From assembly GCA_030761205.1 (NCBI GenBank), contig JAULJL010000015.1, positions 8,189,501 to 8,253,500 on the forward strand: a stretch of DNA of 64,000 nucleotides, in the 5' to 3' direction. A model generated the notes under the pieces. The model was not told where the DNA came from. It saw only the letters and a program-made list of their open reading frames with translations, and did not search any database. The DNA comes from Fremontodendron californicum (taxonomy: Eukaryota > Streptophyta > Magnoliopsida > Malvales > Malvaceae). The position numbers and the translations under genes are program-made. Shown piece after piece: positions 21,500-34,479 of this stretch. Position 1 is the first letter of the stretch. The number at the start of each line of letters is the position of its first letter.

Positions 21500-23434
21500 T
21501 CAACTCTTGTATCCTAGAGCTTGATTCTGAAGATTTTGGTTATCTTCTAATAAGCGATCGTACTCAAGAAGCAAATCTGCAGATTGTTTCTGGAGTGAAG
21601 CAACATGTGCTTCAGCAGTTTCAATCTTTTTGTCTTTCTCTTCAGATTCCAACTTAAACTTCTTCAAATTCTCTGATATGGTAGAAATTTCTTCTTTCAG
21701 TAGCTTTATCTCCTTGGAAGCTTTGTCATCCTTCTCTTTTAGCTGCATTCTCTCTTTCCGAAGTCGTTCGACTTCCTCTTTCGAAGATCCAACACTACTC
21801 CTCAACCCAATAAGTTTTCTAAGATAATGGTGCATACGGTCAATTATGAACCCAAGAAATAGGGTAAAACCTGCAAGATCAAGTTCAGACTGTCAAAACA
21901 TGCACAATAGCAATAAAAGAGGGAGCTAGAAATAGAACAATCATTCACTCAATATTATGGGCATGAAGCTAATTCAGTTTATAATCAATGGTTGAGCAAA
22001 ATTCTCTTCCTTTCAGATCACCAATAGATAGAACCAAAATTTCACAGTTGGCCATGGAAAAGATTCAACTTTTAAAAATCCTCAAACTTTTTCAGTAAAA
22101 TCGCTTACACTGAAATATGTACCTGTAAATTGGTGATGCATAATAACAGAGGAGAAGCTTAAATTTCATAACAGTAAGCTATGTTACTCCGAATCTTCAT
22201 TTTCCCTGAAGTACTCATGTTCGATACATATTCAGACAAAGATATGGAGGTATGATCCTTTAAATATATGGAAAAACTTAGAAAAAATTGAGCATAACCG
22301 TGTCGGACACATATCCGTATCCGACACTCACTCCCGAGTCCGAGTAACATAGACAGTAAGACCCAGAAGCTCTTAAGGGTGATCCATTAACACATCTTCA
22401 TATTTCCAAATTCTGGACAAGTCAAGATGATGCACCTGTATCATTTGACCACTCAGCCAGGAGCTAAACGAGTGGGAAAGCATCGAGAAACAAGGTATCA
22501 TCAGACACCTCAAAACAATGTTCGTATTTGGATTGGTTAGTGAGAGTCCATTCCTAGACAGCCTTTTTGCTGAAGTTCCATGAAATTGAATGGAAAATTT
22601 GAAGAACCAGATGCCAGACACCTTCAGCATTTGGTCTCATTATTGCAATGAACCTGTATAAGATTCTATTCCACTCCAAGCCTATAAATTGACAGATCTA
22701 GTAGTGCTATTCTTGCCCTAGATTTTGATCCTGTATAAGTTAAATAGGCTATGGCTTCCAAAAGTTAAATTGTGGGTTTTGGGACAGAACTTTGGCCACA
22801 AACTCACAATTTAAGGACATAAAATTCACCTTATCATCGACTTCACACTGAATAACTTATCAGTTATATGCAATTCACATAATCAGTTTTCAGCAATTGA
22901 TGCCAAGACCGACTGAAATCTTTAGCGTCCATGACAAGTTTATGTCATTCAGTTCTGATTACTTCCTAGTTAAGCAAAAACTAGTAGCAATTTCGCCATG
23001 CTAACAGAGGACCACTTGCTAATCAATAAGATATGAAATTCTCATCTTGGCCTCGTATAATTGATATTACACACCCTTTTGACATTGAGAAAGACATCTA
23101 ACGTTTAACCACAAAAAATGAGTTAAATTTGAGAAAACTCTTTCAAACCCTCGCCAGCAAATACCTTGGATTATGTGAATTGCATGATAATAAAGCTTTG
23201 AGCTGTTTAATTTCAAGCCAAATTTTATTACGAGACATCCTAAACTTTAACTTGGTGTCCACTCTAACTACAACCCTTGCATAGTTAACCATGAATTAAC
23301 AATTAGTTTAAAAAGAGGTTGTAACAGTTCATGGTAAGAATAGTCCAGTCAACTTTGTAATCTACAATACATAACCTTATTTAAGCCATTTGCTTCTATA
23401 TGCTCCACAAAGACGAAATAAGAATGCAGCAATG

Positions 23435-23476
<42 letters not shown>

Positions 23477-25359
23477 CTTGTTATTTCTATAGTATATATA
23501 TATATATGTATGTATATATATATATATATACACATATCTTGTTATTTCTATAGTGTACTCACTGATAATGGTGTTAAGTCTATATTAATTGTTGGTGCAT
23601 ATTGCAGGGGCACAAAGGAGAAAGAGAAGAAGGAATTAAATAAGATTGAAATAACAAACATTAGCAAGAACAAGTGACAAAATATAAGAATTAAAGAGGC
23701 CAACACAATGGCCTGATGGTAACCACACATAACCTCCAAAGAAAGGTCTTGAGTTCAAATCCCCATAGACCCATCTCCAACTATTGAATACAAATAACTA
23801 TTTCATTTGCCAAAATACCCTAATCAGGCAAATAGACTATTTTTTAGCACAAACTTCTAAAAGCTATATACCTTAATATTTGAGCACCATATGATGCATC
23901 ATGCATCAATATCCTAAACATTTTACCATCACTTAGTAATCAAGTCGGCTAAAATCATGAGCATGAATGGTGCATTGACATCCTTGTAAAGCTGCTTAAA
24001 GAAAAATTATCTATATTTATTATTACAATAACATAGGTATGGCGCCTAACTATAGAAAATAGTTAAGGCTGTGATAAACTTATATAACCTCCCAACATGA
24101 AACCCCAGTTGAGAAACTTCCCACACAGTTTTGAGTTAAGACTCCCAACTCTCTTAAAGTAACGTTGAAAAAAATCTCATTAAAAGATTGAAGCACTCCT
24201 AATTTCTCTAGGAGGAAATTGATGACGGGTCAGTAGGTAAATGGGAAAAACTATGTTAATATATTCACATGGCTCTCCTCTGATACAGAATGTTTTTGCC
24301 AATGCAGCAACAAGTCAAACTACTCAACAACCATGTGAGGTTAGTCTCCCCCGTACACTTTGAAGTTGCCTTCAGCTGAGAAGTTTGTTCTCCTAGTTTC
24401 TACATCTACATCGACAGTTTCTGAGTCCTTTCTAGAGTTCATTAGAGTTTACGAGTTATTTCATATCATTTTGATTTTCAGTTTTGTCATCCATTTCATT
24501 TTCTTTCACACCTCTATTATATACTTCTTGTGTATATACTTCTTGTTGCCTACAAGAAAAGTTCCTTGAAACTAATGTCTGTAAAGATGCTTGTAAAAGA
24601 ATGCATCACCATTGCTCAACTGATATGCAATCATAACTTAGCCCTTTTCAACAAGTTACCTTTCCTTTCATATTTTCACCTCCTAGCCTCATAAAATGAA
24701 TAATGTTATTAAAGGGGCGACTCAGTGATTGCCTATATAAAGTTAACACTATATCTTAGGACCAAAAAAATACGTTAATAAGTTTTGTTAGACCAATCTA
24801 AAACTTAGGAAATTCATAGAACACATAAAATAACTGAATATAGTTAATATTTAAAAGCACAATCTTAAAACAAAAGGTAGCCAACAAAAACCTTATTTTC
24901 TCTGTACTGCAGCTACTAGAACTATTAGTCAGAAAGCACTTTCCTTTCCCTCTATGACATACTGATACCAAACACCATTGTAGAGGCTAAACAAGGCAAT
25001 AACTAAAAACTCATACTAATAGATAGATAGATGCACAAACCAAAATGACCCATAAACAGGAGCAAAATCATACCCATGAGTGAAGCCTCAAGCAAGTGGG
25101 TTCTCCACAGAACCTGATCCATAGGTGACATGGTACCAAGCTTTGCACCCTTGTTCTGGATCTTGACAATGCTCATGAGACTTGATAAAAGAATAACAGA
25201 CATGGTACAAGCAATGGTTTTCACAGTAGCCGGAGCTTTCCCCATCTTTAACTGATCTAAACACTTTATGACAAGCTCTCTCAGAGGTCCAATCTTTACC
25301 AACAGAAGGAACGCCACAACGCCCTCAGCAAAAAGAACCAAAAACAATAGCTGAATCAT
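21500..25359 (-). CDS. BAP31-like ER membrane protein, 218 aa, two coding exons
   Basis: Homologue of B-cell-receptor-associated protein 31 / yeast Yet, an ER membrane protein involved in cargo export and quality control. Exons 25359-25074 (95 codons plus 1 nt) and 21870-21500; the junction is phase 1 with GT/AG sites. Three hydrophobic segments lie in the N-terminal half: IQLLFLVLFAEGVVAFLLL (residues 2-20), IACTMSVILLSSLMSIV, and FTLFLGFI just after the exon junction. The cytosolic C-terminal half is a long charged coiled coil (KEEVERLRKERMQLKEKDD, EIKLLKEEISTISENLKKF, LLLEYDRLLEDNQNLQNQ). It ends LGYKS with no classical KKxx retrieval signal. The size matches plant family members. The 3.2-kb intron hosts a family A MITE, a TA microsatellite and a SINE-like copy. 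Confidence 0.93.
22179..22352 (-). mobile_element. MITE family A, copy 2 (in the BAP31 intron), perfect 8-bp target duplication
   Basis: Runs from CTATGTTACTCCGAATC to GAGTCCGAGTAACATAG, in reverse orientation relative to copy 1. It is flanked on both sides by ACAGTAAG (22171-22178 and 22353-22360), a perfect 8-bp duplication typical of hAT elements. Confidence 0.93.
23437..23535 (+). repeat. (TA)n microsatellite, duplicated block
   Basis: Two TA-rich runs, each followed by CACATATCTTGTTATTTC and TATAGT. The second run plus its tail is therefore a tandem copy of the first, with a variant TATGTATG segment. It lies in the BAP31 intron. Confidence 0.85.
23697..23800 (+). mobile_element. tRNA-related SINE-like sequence
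   Basis: An A-box-like TGGCCTGATGGTAACC and a B-box-like GAGTTCAAATCC lie about 30 bp apart, the spacing of a Pol III internal promoter. The 3' end is not defined. It lies in the BAP31 intron. Confidence 0.5.
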
Positions 25360-26430
25360 CCTAGCTCCCAACTCTAAAAAAAAAAAGACTTGATTTTGGC
25401 TCAATGGCTAACAATCTTCATCAGATAAAAGGGAAAATATGATAAATTCAGCAAGAAACTACTAAGAATCTTTGATTTTGATTACTGGCTTTTAGTTTTT
25501 CCACAAAAAACTCAAAAAACCCACATCAGTAAAGTAGGTTTTATCTTTGGAAAATGAGGGTTTAAGGCTAAAGATCTGTACATTTAGCCGTAAGTAGAAA
25601 GCAAGAAGCTCTTTTGAAGAAACTCACTAGTTACTTGTACTATTTTCTTTTTCTTTTCACATGCTGAGTTAATTAATCTAAGTTAAGGGTGAAAGCTTGG
25701 GGATTAGTGGAGTGTGATCTGCTAATCGGCTTGTTTTATTAGGCAGAAAAAAGGGTTAACAAAAAAACAGCACTAATCAAAAGTTAGAAACTTAAAAACT
25801 GGATGTACAAAAAAAGCAATTAGGCTAAGCAGAAATTATGGTAAGGCAATGCTTGGTCGTGGGTAAGATGATTGTCTTGTTTTGTAACTTGCAAGTAAGG
25901 AGCTTTTAGGCACTTTTTCAGTTTTGTAATAACATGGATGGAATTGAAGATTGGAAGCAACTGTTGATGTACTCTTTCTTCTACACTACATACAGTATCT
26001 ATACAATTATACCTGTTCTAGTTTTTTTTTATTATTAAAAGAATCTTATGGGGTTGGTTTCTAAATTGACATTCGTCCAGTTTTTTTTTGGTTTGGTGGG
26101 TTTTGGTTGAGTTGAGTGTGACACCTGGTCGGGGGAGTTTAGAAATTTTAGGGGTATCTTGGTATTTGCGAAGAAACTTTGGAAGGATCGAAGAGTAGAA
26201 AATTGTTTTGGTCTTACAGACAGAAGGGGAAAAAAAAGGGGAGAGGGGGGAGTTCGGCGGTGGAGCAGAGAAAAAGAAAATGAGAGAGGGAAGAAAAAAG
26301 TTAGGGCGAAGGGAAGAGACGGAAGCGGAACAAGGAACGCCATCACCAGCAACAACGGAGCAGAAGAAGAGAGGGAGAGGGAGAGGGAGAGAAAGCAAGA
26401 CAGGATTTGTTTAATATTGTTATTGGCATA
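25360..26430. other. BAP31 upstream region and G/A-rich transcribed-leader-like block
   Basis: Holds the 5' leader and promoter of the minus-strand BAP31-like gene. At 26220-26400 the plus strand is strongly purine-rich (CT-rich on the coding strand), ending in repeated GGGAGA units near 26368-26392. Such CT-rich blocks are common in plant 5' UTRs, so a 5' UTR intron is possible. No separate gene is supported. Confidence 0.45.
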
Positions 26431-26609
26431 AATTTTTAGGTCAAAAGTTGTATTTTATTATAAACATAATGTTAAATGGATAATTTTTTTTTAAAATTTT
26501 TAGGAGTGAAATTATGTTTTGACAATTCAAATCAACAAGTTAAAAAAATAAAGATTTTGGGCTTCAAAAATTGATTTTTGAATAAAATTATTTTATTATT
26601 CTCACATTT

Positions 26610-26888
26610 TAGAGGTGCTCATGAATCGAGTCGTGATCCGAAAAAAATTATTTTTCTTTATCCAAATCTGTTTAGGATCGACACATAAACTCATTTCACT
26701 ATTTATAAATTATTAAAAATTTAATTTTATATTAATATTTATATATTTTTATAATTAAATTTAAATACAAAATTATTTTTTAATTATTGAATAATAGTCC
26801 GAGCCAGGTCGGATGGGTTTGAATTACAAATATTTTTATCCAAGTTCGGCTCGGGCCAAGCGGGTTACCTGGCTCTTGAGCAGGACTA
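26610..26888. mobile_element. MITE family D, copy with perfect 8-bp target duplication
   Basis: The ends TAGAGGTGCTCATGA and, complemented, TAGTCCTGCTCAAGA form a terminal inverted repeat around an AT-rich core. GC-rich blocks (CCGAGCCAGGTCGG, GGCTCGGGCCAAGCGGG) lie near the right end. TCACATTT flanks both sides (26602-26609 and 26889-26896). No coding capacity. Confidence 0.78.
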
Positions 26889-28396
26889 TCACATTTCTAC
26901 ACTTTTATTATTTTAATTTCTTACAATATTTTTTTTTTATATTTCAATTTCTTACAATATTTTTTCACAATAATATAAACACCTAAAAGTTCTTAAGTCA
27001 CAGTTTTTCATCACACTTTTTAAACACACTTTTCTCAATCTAATTTTTTTCTAACCTAAGTTTTTCTCAACAATAATACTAAATTAATCCTATTTTTTTC
27101 GATAACAATACTAAACTAACCTTAAAGGTCTATTTGGATGGGCGATGAGATTAGCTCCTGTGAGATTAAAAACAACGGTGGCTGTGAGATTAATTACTAT
27201 AGCAGTTAGATTGGGTACTGTGCTGTGAGATTAAAATCAGTGATGAAAATATGTGTTTAGATGCAAAAACAGCGATGACTGTGAGATGAGAATAAAAAAT
27301 ACTATTAAGGACATTGATGTAAGAGTATATTAATCAATTATTTATATATATATATTTTAATAATATTAATATTTAAAATTTTAATACATGTTATTTTATA
27401 TATTTATTTAAATATTTTAATTAATTAACTAATTATTATAAAAAAATTATTTATTATATTAAAAAATATATATATTTTTTTTAAATAATTAAAAAAATTA
27501 AAAGAGAAAATAGGGTAAAATGTAACTTTACCTTCAAGCAAGGTTCAGTGGCTTTCACGAGAGCCTGCCTTCTCCAATTGATAATTGGATGAGCAATTAA
27601 AATATTTGCATCGCAATATGCTATTAAATACATCTTACGATACGTTTAATTCCGTTTGGTGTATTGAATTTCTCGCATTAAAGGTCGTTAGGATTTGTCT
27701 TACTATTTTAATTTGGTGCGTTTAAGTCTGATCTTCCTAACCAGTCGACGATTGAATGAAAAAAAAAACAAAAAACAAAACAAAACGCTGATGTTATGTT
27801 CATAGGATTTGTCTTACTATTTTAATTTAGTTATGTTTTAAAAAAATTCTATTTTATCCGACATTTATTTTATTTTTTCGAATTTTCAGTTTTAGCATGA
27901 GAAGCAGTGCAAGGATTTATGAAGACTGAATGTATTTTGTGATACATTTCAAGAATTGGTTGGAGTTAAAAAATTTTGAGACTTTGTATGCATAAATTTA
28001 GATATATGTTTATATTATAATTTTAAAAATGTTCTTATTTTTAATTTGTCCTCTCATTATTTTAGTCTAAAACTAATTTGCACGTTTATCAATCATTTAT
28101 GTTCTTGCAAAAGCCTGCAGGCTTCCATGGATGGACCATATATTCACGCTTGACACAAAGCTAACAATCCAATAGCAGTACTTTGGGAGTGAATTACGCA
28201 ATTGCCATTCCAAGAATCCAAGTGGACTTGGTCTGTTTTTTTTTTTTATAATTTTTCTTCTCAGCTCCTTGCTTTGATTGTGAAAAAGATAACAAAATCT
28301 ACAGTGACAATCGGTAGCCCAATGGGTGTGAGTCATCCTACTGGACCAAATGACACCCAAACCCAATTCAAGGAAACATTAGGCTAAAGCTAAACC

Positions 28397-28500
28397 CCTT
28401 TTTTTTTTTTTTTTTTTAATAATTGGGAAATGGGGGATTTAAACTCTATTCCAAAGAGTGTCATGCATCAATCACTACCTTAAATATTGCGAATTCACAA
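28397..28500 (-). mobile_element. SINE-like copy with poly(A) tail (minus strand)
   Basis: On the minus strand a B-box-like GAGTTTAAATCC is followed by TTTCCCAATTATT and a run of A's. The tail matches the SINE at 29378-29485 (TTACCCAATTATC plus A's), so both belong to one family. The 5' A-box part is poorly preserved. Confidence 0.55.
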
Positions 28501-29377
28501 ATGATTTTGTTTTTGATATATTGGTATTGTAAATTTTTTAATTTTATAAGCGAATTAAGAAATTGTCATATATTTTATTTTTTAATTATTTTATTATACT
28601 TTAAAGATATGTGTCATCCTTAACTCTGCTTGTGAAATTTAAAAAATTTCGCAATGTATATTATAATTTATTTTCATAAATTGGTTAGTCTTTGTCAATT
28701 ATAATAGCAAGGAAAAAATAATTTGAGAGAATACATTTTGGTGTCAGTGAAGACACTTGAATATTGCCAATGTCATGATAAATTGCAAGGATAAAAGGAG
28801 GGGAAAAAATTTTGCAGGATAGATTTGGTTCATTCGAAAAACACGTAAAAATACACTTATAAGGTTTAGTTGGTAAAGAAAAGAGTAAAAAAGTTTACTT
28901 TTCTTATCAATCTAAGATTTAATTTTTTTTTTTTAATTTTGATTATAGTGAGAAGTAAAAGTAGAATCTTAAATACATAAAGTCAATGATAAAAAAAAAA
29001 AAAAGAACTTGAAATATTAGCAAAATTTTGAAGATTAAAAAGCTTTACTTGCATTGTGGGCAAGAGAATCCTAAAATAGCCATATTAAGAAAATAACAGT
29101 AACAAAAAAAGATTAGTAATAAAAGATGGAAAACGACATGACACAAAACAAAAGTAACTAGTAATTTTAAAATGATTTTATTAACGAATATCTCCTAAAT
29201 ACATTTTTTAAAATAATATATATATATTAATATTTTGTAAATAAATAAATAAAATTATTAATTACTGCATTTAATATAATATATTAATTAATTTTAAGAA
29301 ATATTCAAAAAACACTCTGTTACCAAAATTCATCTTAAAATTATGGCATTAGAACCAAACCATCTTTCAAGCTTCCA

Positions 29378-29485
29378 TTTTTTTTTTTTTTTTGATAATT
29401 GGGTAAGGGGAGGGGTTGCTTGGGTTTGAAGTCAAGACTTTATGCCCCCAAATCTCTTGACCACTCAGCTAAGAGCTTGTTGGCA
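29378..29485 (-). mobile_element. tRNA-derived SINE with poly(A) tail (minus strand)
   Basis: The minus strand reads A-box TAGCTGAGTGG, B-box-like ACTTCAAACCC, then CCCAATTATC and about 16 A's. This is the layout of a short tRNA-headed retroposon. Confidence 0.7.
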
Positions 29486-30420
29486 GACCGCAAATCTGAG
29501 AAAAATAATATCTGGTCCCAAAACTCGCACGACAATCTTTATGGGAAGTTCCTTATTAAGGACAATAGTCTTAAAGTCATCAATCATGTAATAAAGTGTT
29601 TTGTCTGAACTCTGAAAATGATTTTTTTTTTTTTTGTTTTTTGTAAATTCTGAATCCCATTTTGCATGAGGCTAACAGCCTAACACTTTGATTTCATTAC
29701 CACTTTTTTGTTTTATTAATTTAACTATTAAATTAACAAAAAATTTCATCTTTGTACCAACTAAAATCTCTTAAAAAGGCTATCAAACATCTTACTTTGA
29801 CTAGTAAGAGCAATGGCTTCTAATATCCCCCTTATGTTCTATCACCATTTTTTTTAGAGAGTAATGTAATCATCTTATAAATTTCATTTTGTCAATTTGA
29901 AATTTCAAGATTTCAACTTTAAAACTATTTATATAAAAAGAAAAATTCAATTTCAACATTATTTTATTATATATATATATATATGATCATCATTTACATA
30001 TCTTTCAATTAAGACTACTATAATTTTTTTTTTGTGTGTATAAATACTATAATTTAGTCAGTGGTCTGATTTTATTACTTCCTTTTAATATCTTAAATGA
30101 ATTAGATTCATATATAAATGCAAAATGAGTATAAAGATATAAAAGAAAGTTATAATCTTTGTTATTACTGCATTTTTTTTTGCCATTAACTTTTTTCTTA
30201 AAAAGAAATATTATACAATAAAATAGAAACTTTTGATTTTTGTGATAGAAATTAGTACTAACCTGTTTTTTCATAAAAATTAAAAATGATTAGTTCAAAA
30301 CCAGAGCTGCTCAAATCATAGCATATCTCAACTTTTATTAAACTTGGTTTCAAATTGGTTGTACAACTTTTTTTCTTATCTTTTTTATTTTATAAACATA
30401 TATATATATATATATATATT

Positions 30421-30779
30421 GAATTTTGTTAAGGAATGCGTAATATATTGAAAATGATGAATAAAGTTGTCAATTGTTCATTTAATATAATATTATTACT
30501 ATATATAAACAGTATATTAATTAAACTTAAAGAGTGTCTTTAATGGACCTGCTTATGGGTGCCTGGCTCGTATAGTGATCCGGCCCGACCAGAATCACTA
30601 TTCACATAATAAAAAATATATATTTTTAATTTAATTATATAAATAAATATTTATTAAATATATATGAACAATAAATATGGGTCGTCGGGCAGGGGTAAGG
30701 CAAAATAAAAAAATTCGGGTCGTTACTTGGCTCAGCCCATGAGCAGGTTTAGTCCTTAAGGCACTTGTTAGCAAAACTC
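30421..30779. mobile_element. MITE family B copy split by a family D insertion
   Basis: The left part (30421-30543) starts GAATTTTGTTAAGG and reaches CTTAAAGAGTGTCTTT. The right part (30752-30779) resumes with AAGGCACTTGTTAGCAAAACTC. Together they form one family B element with the usual inverted ends. The interruption is the family D element at 30544-30751. Confidence 0.7.
30544..30751. mobile_element. MITE family D, copy nested in family B
   Basis: Starts TGGACCTGCTTATGGG and ends (complement) TAAACCTGCTCATGGG. Flanks GTCTTTAA (30536-30543) and GTCCTTAA (30752-30759) match at 7 of 8 positions. The GC-rich GATCCGGCCCGACC and GGGTCGTCGGGCAGG blocks resemble the other family D copies. Confidence 0.75.
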
Positions 30780-32480
30780 ATATTTATATTTAGGGTTTGT
30801 TTTATATATCGGAAGTGGTTTTTTTTAATTTTACAAGTGAAATTAAAAAATTATCACATGTTTTACTTATTTTTAATATATTTTAAAGGAATATGTCATT
30901 ATGCTAATCTTACTTGTCAACTCTAAAACTAGGGGTGTAAATGAACATAGCGTTCGATGAACAGTTCGATTTTTGTTCGTTTATGTTCGTTTATCAAGTT
31001 AAATAAACGATTATGAACATAATTTTATAGTTCGTTTATTAAATGAACTGAATACGAACAAGGTCTGCTTAGTTCATTTATGTTAACGAACAAGTTCGTT
31101 TATGGATTGTTTAAAATTCATTTAATAAATTGTTTAAAACTCGTCTAAAACTCATTTATTATTCGATTATAATATAATTAATAATATAATTATTTATATT
31201 TGTATTTTATTTACTTATAGTTATAATTAATATTATTTAATAACTTAAATTTTATAATAATTTAATTTTAATTTTTTATTATATTTGTATTTTATTATTT
31301 TATATTTAATAATAATTTAAAATTGATTTTTTTTTTTGTTAAAATTGTTTATATTTGTTTGTTTATTGTTCATGAACATATTTTTAATTGTTTGCGAACA
31401 TGCTCGATTATATGTTCATGAATATGTTTATTTAATATTCGCGAACAAGTTCATTTAATGTAAATGAACGAACATAAACACACTCAATTTTAAACGAACA
31501 GAGCTTGAACACAATTTTAAAATCTTTAACGAATACGAACCGAACATAAATAAATTCAAAAATAAATAAACAAACATGAATAAAAGTCTGTTCGTTTAAG
31601 TCTGGTTCAGTTACAATCTTATCTAAAACTCTATAACGTATGAGATAATTTCTCATATGTTTATGCACTTTTTATATGTATATAATGTGTATAATTTCCA
31701 CAAAATAAGGAAATTAGTTTCATTTTTTTGGATTCGTTTTTATAAAAAAAAATAATTTAATAATAAAATCTTAAATATATCAAATTAATGTTATGGAGGA
31801 TTGCACTATTAAAATTGTTAGAAAAAAATTAAAATCCAGGGTCAGAGAGTCAGAGTCTAGACAAAGACAAAGCTTACGGAATACTTATAATATAAAACTA
31901 TATTGTAAAATTCCAAGTTCCAACCATTTCCAAAACTATATTGTTTATATTTTATATAGAATGTGAAAAATATGTTTGTCAATTTAAAATCATGCATTGG
32001 TTTTTAATGGCGACGGTTTTGAATAATTCTCCCCCCGCATTATGTCAAAATTCAAACAACGTTCGTCTTTTGCCAACATTTTTAACAAAAAATAAAAATA
32101 ATAAATTATTCGAGTAACAACTTGTGAAGAAAATCCATCGACCTTTTTTTTTTTTTCTCTTCCCATTTTTTAATTGGCATATAATAATAATAAAATAAAA
32201 TATTGTAGGAATATTTCTTTGACAAAGAAGTTCATGACTCGAAGGTGTGGGTGTAAAGCAAAGCAAGTGGCATTTTGGTGATCTGTCGAAGAAGCCGGCC
32301 ATATATATAAAATCTTTTTTTTTTTTTAAATGCAGTCATGAAATTCTTAATTCTTTAGTCATAGAATTCCCTTGATCTCAAGCATAATTTGAATATAAAT
32401 AATTTTAGATACAATACAAAAATATATTATAATAAATATGATATGATATGATAGATTTAAACATGATTAACATGATACGT
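30780..32480. other. Gene-free AT-rich interval with a GTTCGTTTA-type repeat
   Basis: A roughly 690-bp dispersed element (about 30932-31623) begins TAGGGGTGTAAATGAACA. It is filled with direct and inverted copies of GTTCGTTTA and GAACAAGTTCG, and ends near CTGGTTCAGTTACAATC. The opposing GTTCG/CGAAC copies mean it can fold on itself. No coding region and no exact target duplication was found. Nothing else is identifiable in the rest. Confidence 0.5.
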
Positions 32481-32580
32481 TTAAGAATCTGGAGCTTAAC
32501 TCAGTTGGTTCATACAGTCACCGGAAAGAGATGGCATATAGTAAGTCTGGAGTCCGAATTTCAGCATTTGCAATATTTTT
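32481..32580 (+). mobile_element. tRNA-related SINE-like sequence
   Basis: An A-box-like TAACTCAGTTGG is followed about 45 bp later by a weak B-box-like GAGTCCGAATTTC. The B box deviates from consensus and no tail is defined. Confidence 0.4.
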
Positions 32581-33334
32581 CCTTATTCTTAGATTGCGAT
32601 ATCTTTATACAAAAAAATGACACGTTTAATACATATATTTTATTTGTGTTTAAGATTTTGACACATTTAATATTTTTTATTGTGTTTATATTTACACGAT
32701 TGATACTTAAAAAAAAATACAAAACACGATATGCATGCATGCATGAATTATCAAATCTATACACGAGGTAGTAAGGCTTTCAAATAATTAGAACTTTAAA
32801 CTTTATATTAGTATTAAATATTAAATATTTAATTTTTTTAAATTGACAGGATGTGATTTATTTATTTATAATAATTTGGATCAGGTCCTTATTTTAAAGT
32901 CAAGCTCTAAGTCTCTAACCCATTTCATATAACAATTTTACATATATACTATTCTTGTTGAAATAATAAAATATTTTTATATTAATAATATAAAAAATAT
33001 ATTATAATCAAGTTGAATTAGCTCAATCCTAAAATGATTTATTTGCATGCTTAGTGTCATCGTGCTTGTTATTATTTTATGGTTGAACCTTTAAAAGTCC
33101 AATAATAAAATATAATTACGGCTTAATAATTGAAGAACTCTTGCTATGCTAAACTCTACTCTACTCATGTTGAATTCACACCGAATTCACGAATCTAAAC
33201 AAATAACCTTTAACCCTTATTCATGAACACCCTCTAATTTATAAATACAATAAAATTATATTCCTTTTACATAGTAGAGTTGATGATAAATAAAAAGATA
33301 AAAAACTAAATAACCCTTTAGTGGTTAACTTAAG
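32581..33334. other. Gene-free AT-rich interval
   Basis: I see only AT-rich sequence, with fragments like AGGTCCTTATTTTAAAGTC that may be decayed family D material. Confidence 0.4.
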
Positions 33335-33910
33335 AATGTGTGTAAGAACTAGGGATAGAATAGATAGTGTGAATTCGGATATTTATAATTATTTGATCTG
33401 TTTTTTTTTTTTTGCAGATTTGTATATTGTGAATTCGGATAAAATTCGGATTCAGATATTAATTACTATTCGCAACGAATTCGGAACAGATGCAAGACGA
33501 TTTTTTTTTGGATTGATCCGGAAAAAAATGGATTCTTAGAATTCTCCATTGATACGACATGCGGAATCTTGGATACTCATTATCCGAGTCCACATTACTT
33601 ATGCGGATAACGGATTTGGATGTCAAATCCACTTATTTTTGCGGATTCGAATATTCGAATTCATTATCCGTTTATTTGAATTTAAAACTAATTTTTGTTT
33701 GATTTTATGTTTTTATTTAATTTTTTACTTATTGAATTCGGATATTTAACAAATTCAGATATCCGATCGATAATGTTACTTAATTCGGATTCGGATAATA
33801 ATATTCAAATTTAATACGGACAAATAAAAAAATTCGAATTTTAAAATAGATTTGCATATCCAAATTTAAATATTAAAAAAATATATATATCCGATCCGTC
33901 ATCCTTATCA
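33335..33910. repeat. Dispersed repeat rich in GAATTCGGAT / ATCCGAAT motifs
   Basis: Starts near TAGGGATAGAATAG and ends near CCGATCCGTCATCCTTATC, which is roughly its inverse. It contains at least eight copies of GAATTCGGAT-like words in both orientations. Its layout resembles the common plant elements whose ends read GGGATGGCAA...CGGGTCGG. No coding capacity is seen. Confidence 0.5.
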
Positions 33911-34096
33911 GAACCATTTGCAATCATAGGTAAAAGGTTAGAGAGAAAATGATAGTTTTGCATTTGCTTGAACAATTATCACAACATATAATTTGATGAA
34001 GCATTGCCAGCCTCTCCCTTGTTGGCAAGTCACATCACAAGCCCTCTCAAAAAAGCTTGCAACATAAATGCAAATTAATAAGCCTTTTTTAAATGT

Positions 34097-34243
34097 TTTG
34101 TTAATGAATATTTTAAAAATATTATTTAGGTAATTAATATATTATTTATAATAATAATGTTATATTAAATATAATAATTGATATATATTTTTTTATATTT
34201 TTAATATATTATATGAAGATTTTATGATATTTGTTAACAAAAT
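34097..34243. mobile_element. MITE family B, degenerate copy
   Basis: Runs from TTTTGTTAATGAATATTTTAA to GATATTTGTTAACAAAAT, with the family's core AATTAATATATTATTTATAA inside. The ends have drifted and no target duplication was found. Confidence 0.55.
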
Positions 34244-34479
34244 TATTTTTGAAAAAACATTGAATATGAATAATAGCTTAATTATTGTGTATTACAACAC
34301 CACTTTAGTTTAAATAACCCAATGAGATTAGATATTGAAATAATTCAATGTCTCGCTCCAAGGAAATTCAAATTTTACCGATAAAGGAGTGTCATTTTGA
34401 TAATTAATTTTAGACAAGTTTTTGTTAATGAGTGTTTTAAAGATATTTTTTAAGATTATTAGATTAAACAAGTTATTTA

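Larger units (their letters stand above)
26897..30420. other. Gene-poor AT-rich interval
   Basis: No gene supported on either strand. At 27127-27310 there is a repeat-like block with GGTCTATTTGGATGGGCGAT and several GTGAGATTA motifs, resembling the ends of small DNA transposons but without a clear right terminus. Two minus-strand SINEs are listed separately, and a degenerate family B-like copy lies at about 29179-29330 (ATTTTATTAACGAATATC to CACTCTGTTACCAAAAT). Confidence 0.5.

Noticed and set aside
26159..26431. Charged open frame (Arg/Glu/Lys-rich) on the plus strand
   Set aside because: It is a purine-rich leader-like block upstream of BAP31 and reads open in several frames because it lacks T.
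30932..31623. CRISPR-like array of short repeats (GTTCGTTTA words)
   Set aside because: The repeats are short, irregularly spaced and in both orientations. This is a plant nuclear dispersed repeat, not a CRISPR array.
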